Source of the DNA: Fibrobacterota bacterium
Lineage (GTDB): Bacteria; Fibrobacterota; Chitinivibrionia; Chitinivibrionales; JANQEN01
Direction: 5' to 3'
Assembly (NCBI GenBank): GCA_030619215.1
Contig: JAUXBV010000255.1
Span: forward strand, 1-5,818
Length of the DNA: 5,818 bases
Position numbers and translations under genes: made by a program. The notes below the pieces were generated by a model. It saw only the letters and a program-made list of their open reading frames with translations. It ran no database searches and was not told where the DNA came from. Below are positions 5,754-5,818 of the stretch, piece after piece. Each line of letters opens with the position of its first letter. Position 1 is the first letter of the stretch.

Positions 5754-5818
5754 ATGATGAAAAAATTAATTCTTTTCGTTATAAGCGTATCCCTTTTTCA
5801 AATCGGTGCATATGGAGA
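5754..5818 (+). CDS. Start of an exported protein, cut by the window edge
   Basis: Only the first 21 codons are inside the window. They read MMKKLILFVISVSLFQIGAY and onward: two basic residues, a hydrophobic core and a small-residue region, as in a Sec signal peptide whose cleavage site would fall at or past the edge. AGGAGGAG (5743-5750) is a strong ribosome binding site. Either ATG (5754 or 5757) could be used; the spacing from AGGAGG is five or eight bases. No lipobox cysteine is seen so far. The product is unknown. The long upstream region with several dyads suggests that this gene has its own regulated promoter. Confidence 0.8.
   Translation, partial: MMKKLILFVISVSLFQIGAYG

Overview
The window holds three complete genes and the first 65 bases of a fourth, all on the + strand. 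The organism is most likely a bacterium of the FCB supergroup. The main reason is that the 724-residue secreted protein ends in a domain resembling the type IX secretion (T9SS) C-terminal sorting tail. Strong AGGAGG-type ribosome binding sites precede three of the four starts. Bacteroidota generally lack these, so a relative such as Fibrobacterota (Chitinivibrionia/Chitinispirillia) seems more likely than a true Bacteroidota. This placement is inference from two traits.

Layout: positions 1-196 are an AT-rich leader containing two copies of GGAGGGGCCAA, the second of which supplies the ribosome binding site of the first gene. Positions 197-892 encode an exported, all-helical, HEAT-like protein. 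Its last 11 bases overlap the start of the gene at 882-3056, a secreted multidomain protein. That protein has a caspase-fold (gingipain/C25-like) peptidase domain with a visible His/Cys dyad, then a Kre9/KNH1-like beta domain, a MAM domain and the T9SS-type tail. The two genes form one translationally coupled unit ending at a clear intrinsic terminator at 3170-3200.

Positions 3201-3409 form a compact non-coding region packed with inverted repeats. It contains a TATAAT box, followed by a 9-bp-stem dyad made of a perfect DnaA box (TTATCCACA) facing a near-perfect one, and then a hairpin just before the next reading frame. Positions 3410-5287 encode a cytoplasmic HDOD signalling protein flanked by two degenerate receiver-like domains. 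This gene is visibly richer in G+C than the first two.

Positions 5288-5753 are AT-rich and non-coding. They carry two 18-bp operator-like dyads and a smaller one ahead of a new gene starting at 5754, of which only a signal peptide is visible.

Interpretation: the first two genes look like a secretion unit in which the HEAT-like protein may act as periplasmic partner, chaperone or inhibitor of the peptidase. The HDOD gene looks like a separately controlled regulator. No mobile element, CRISPR array or RNA gene was seen.
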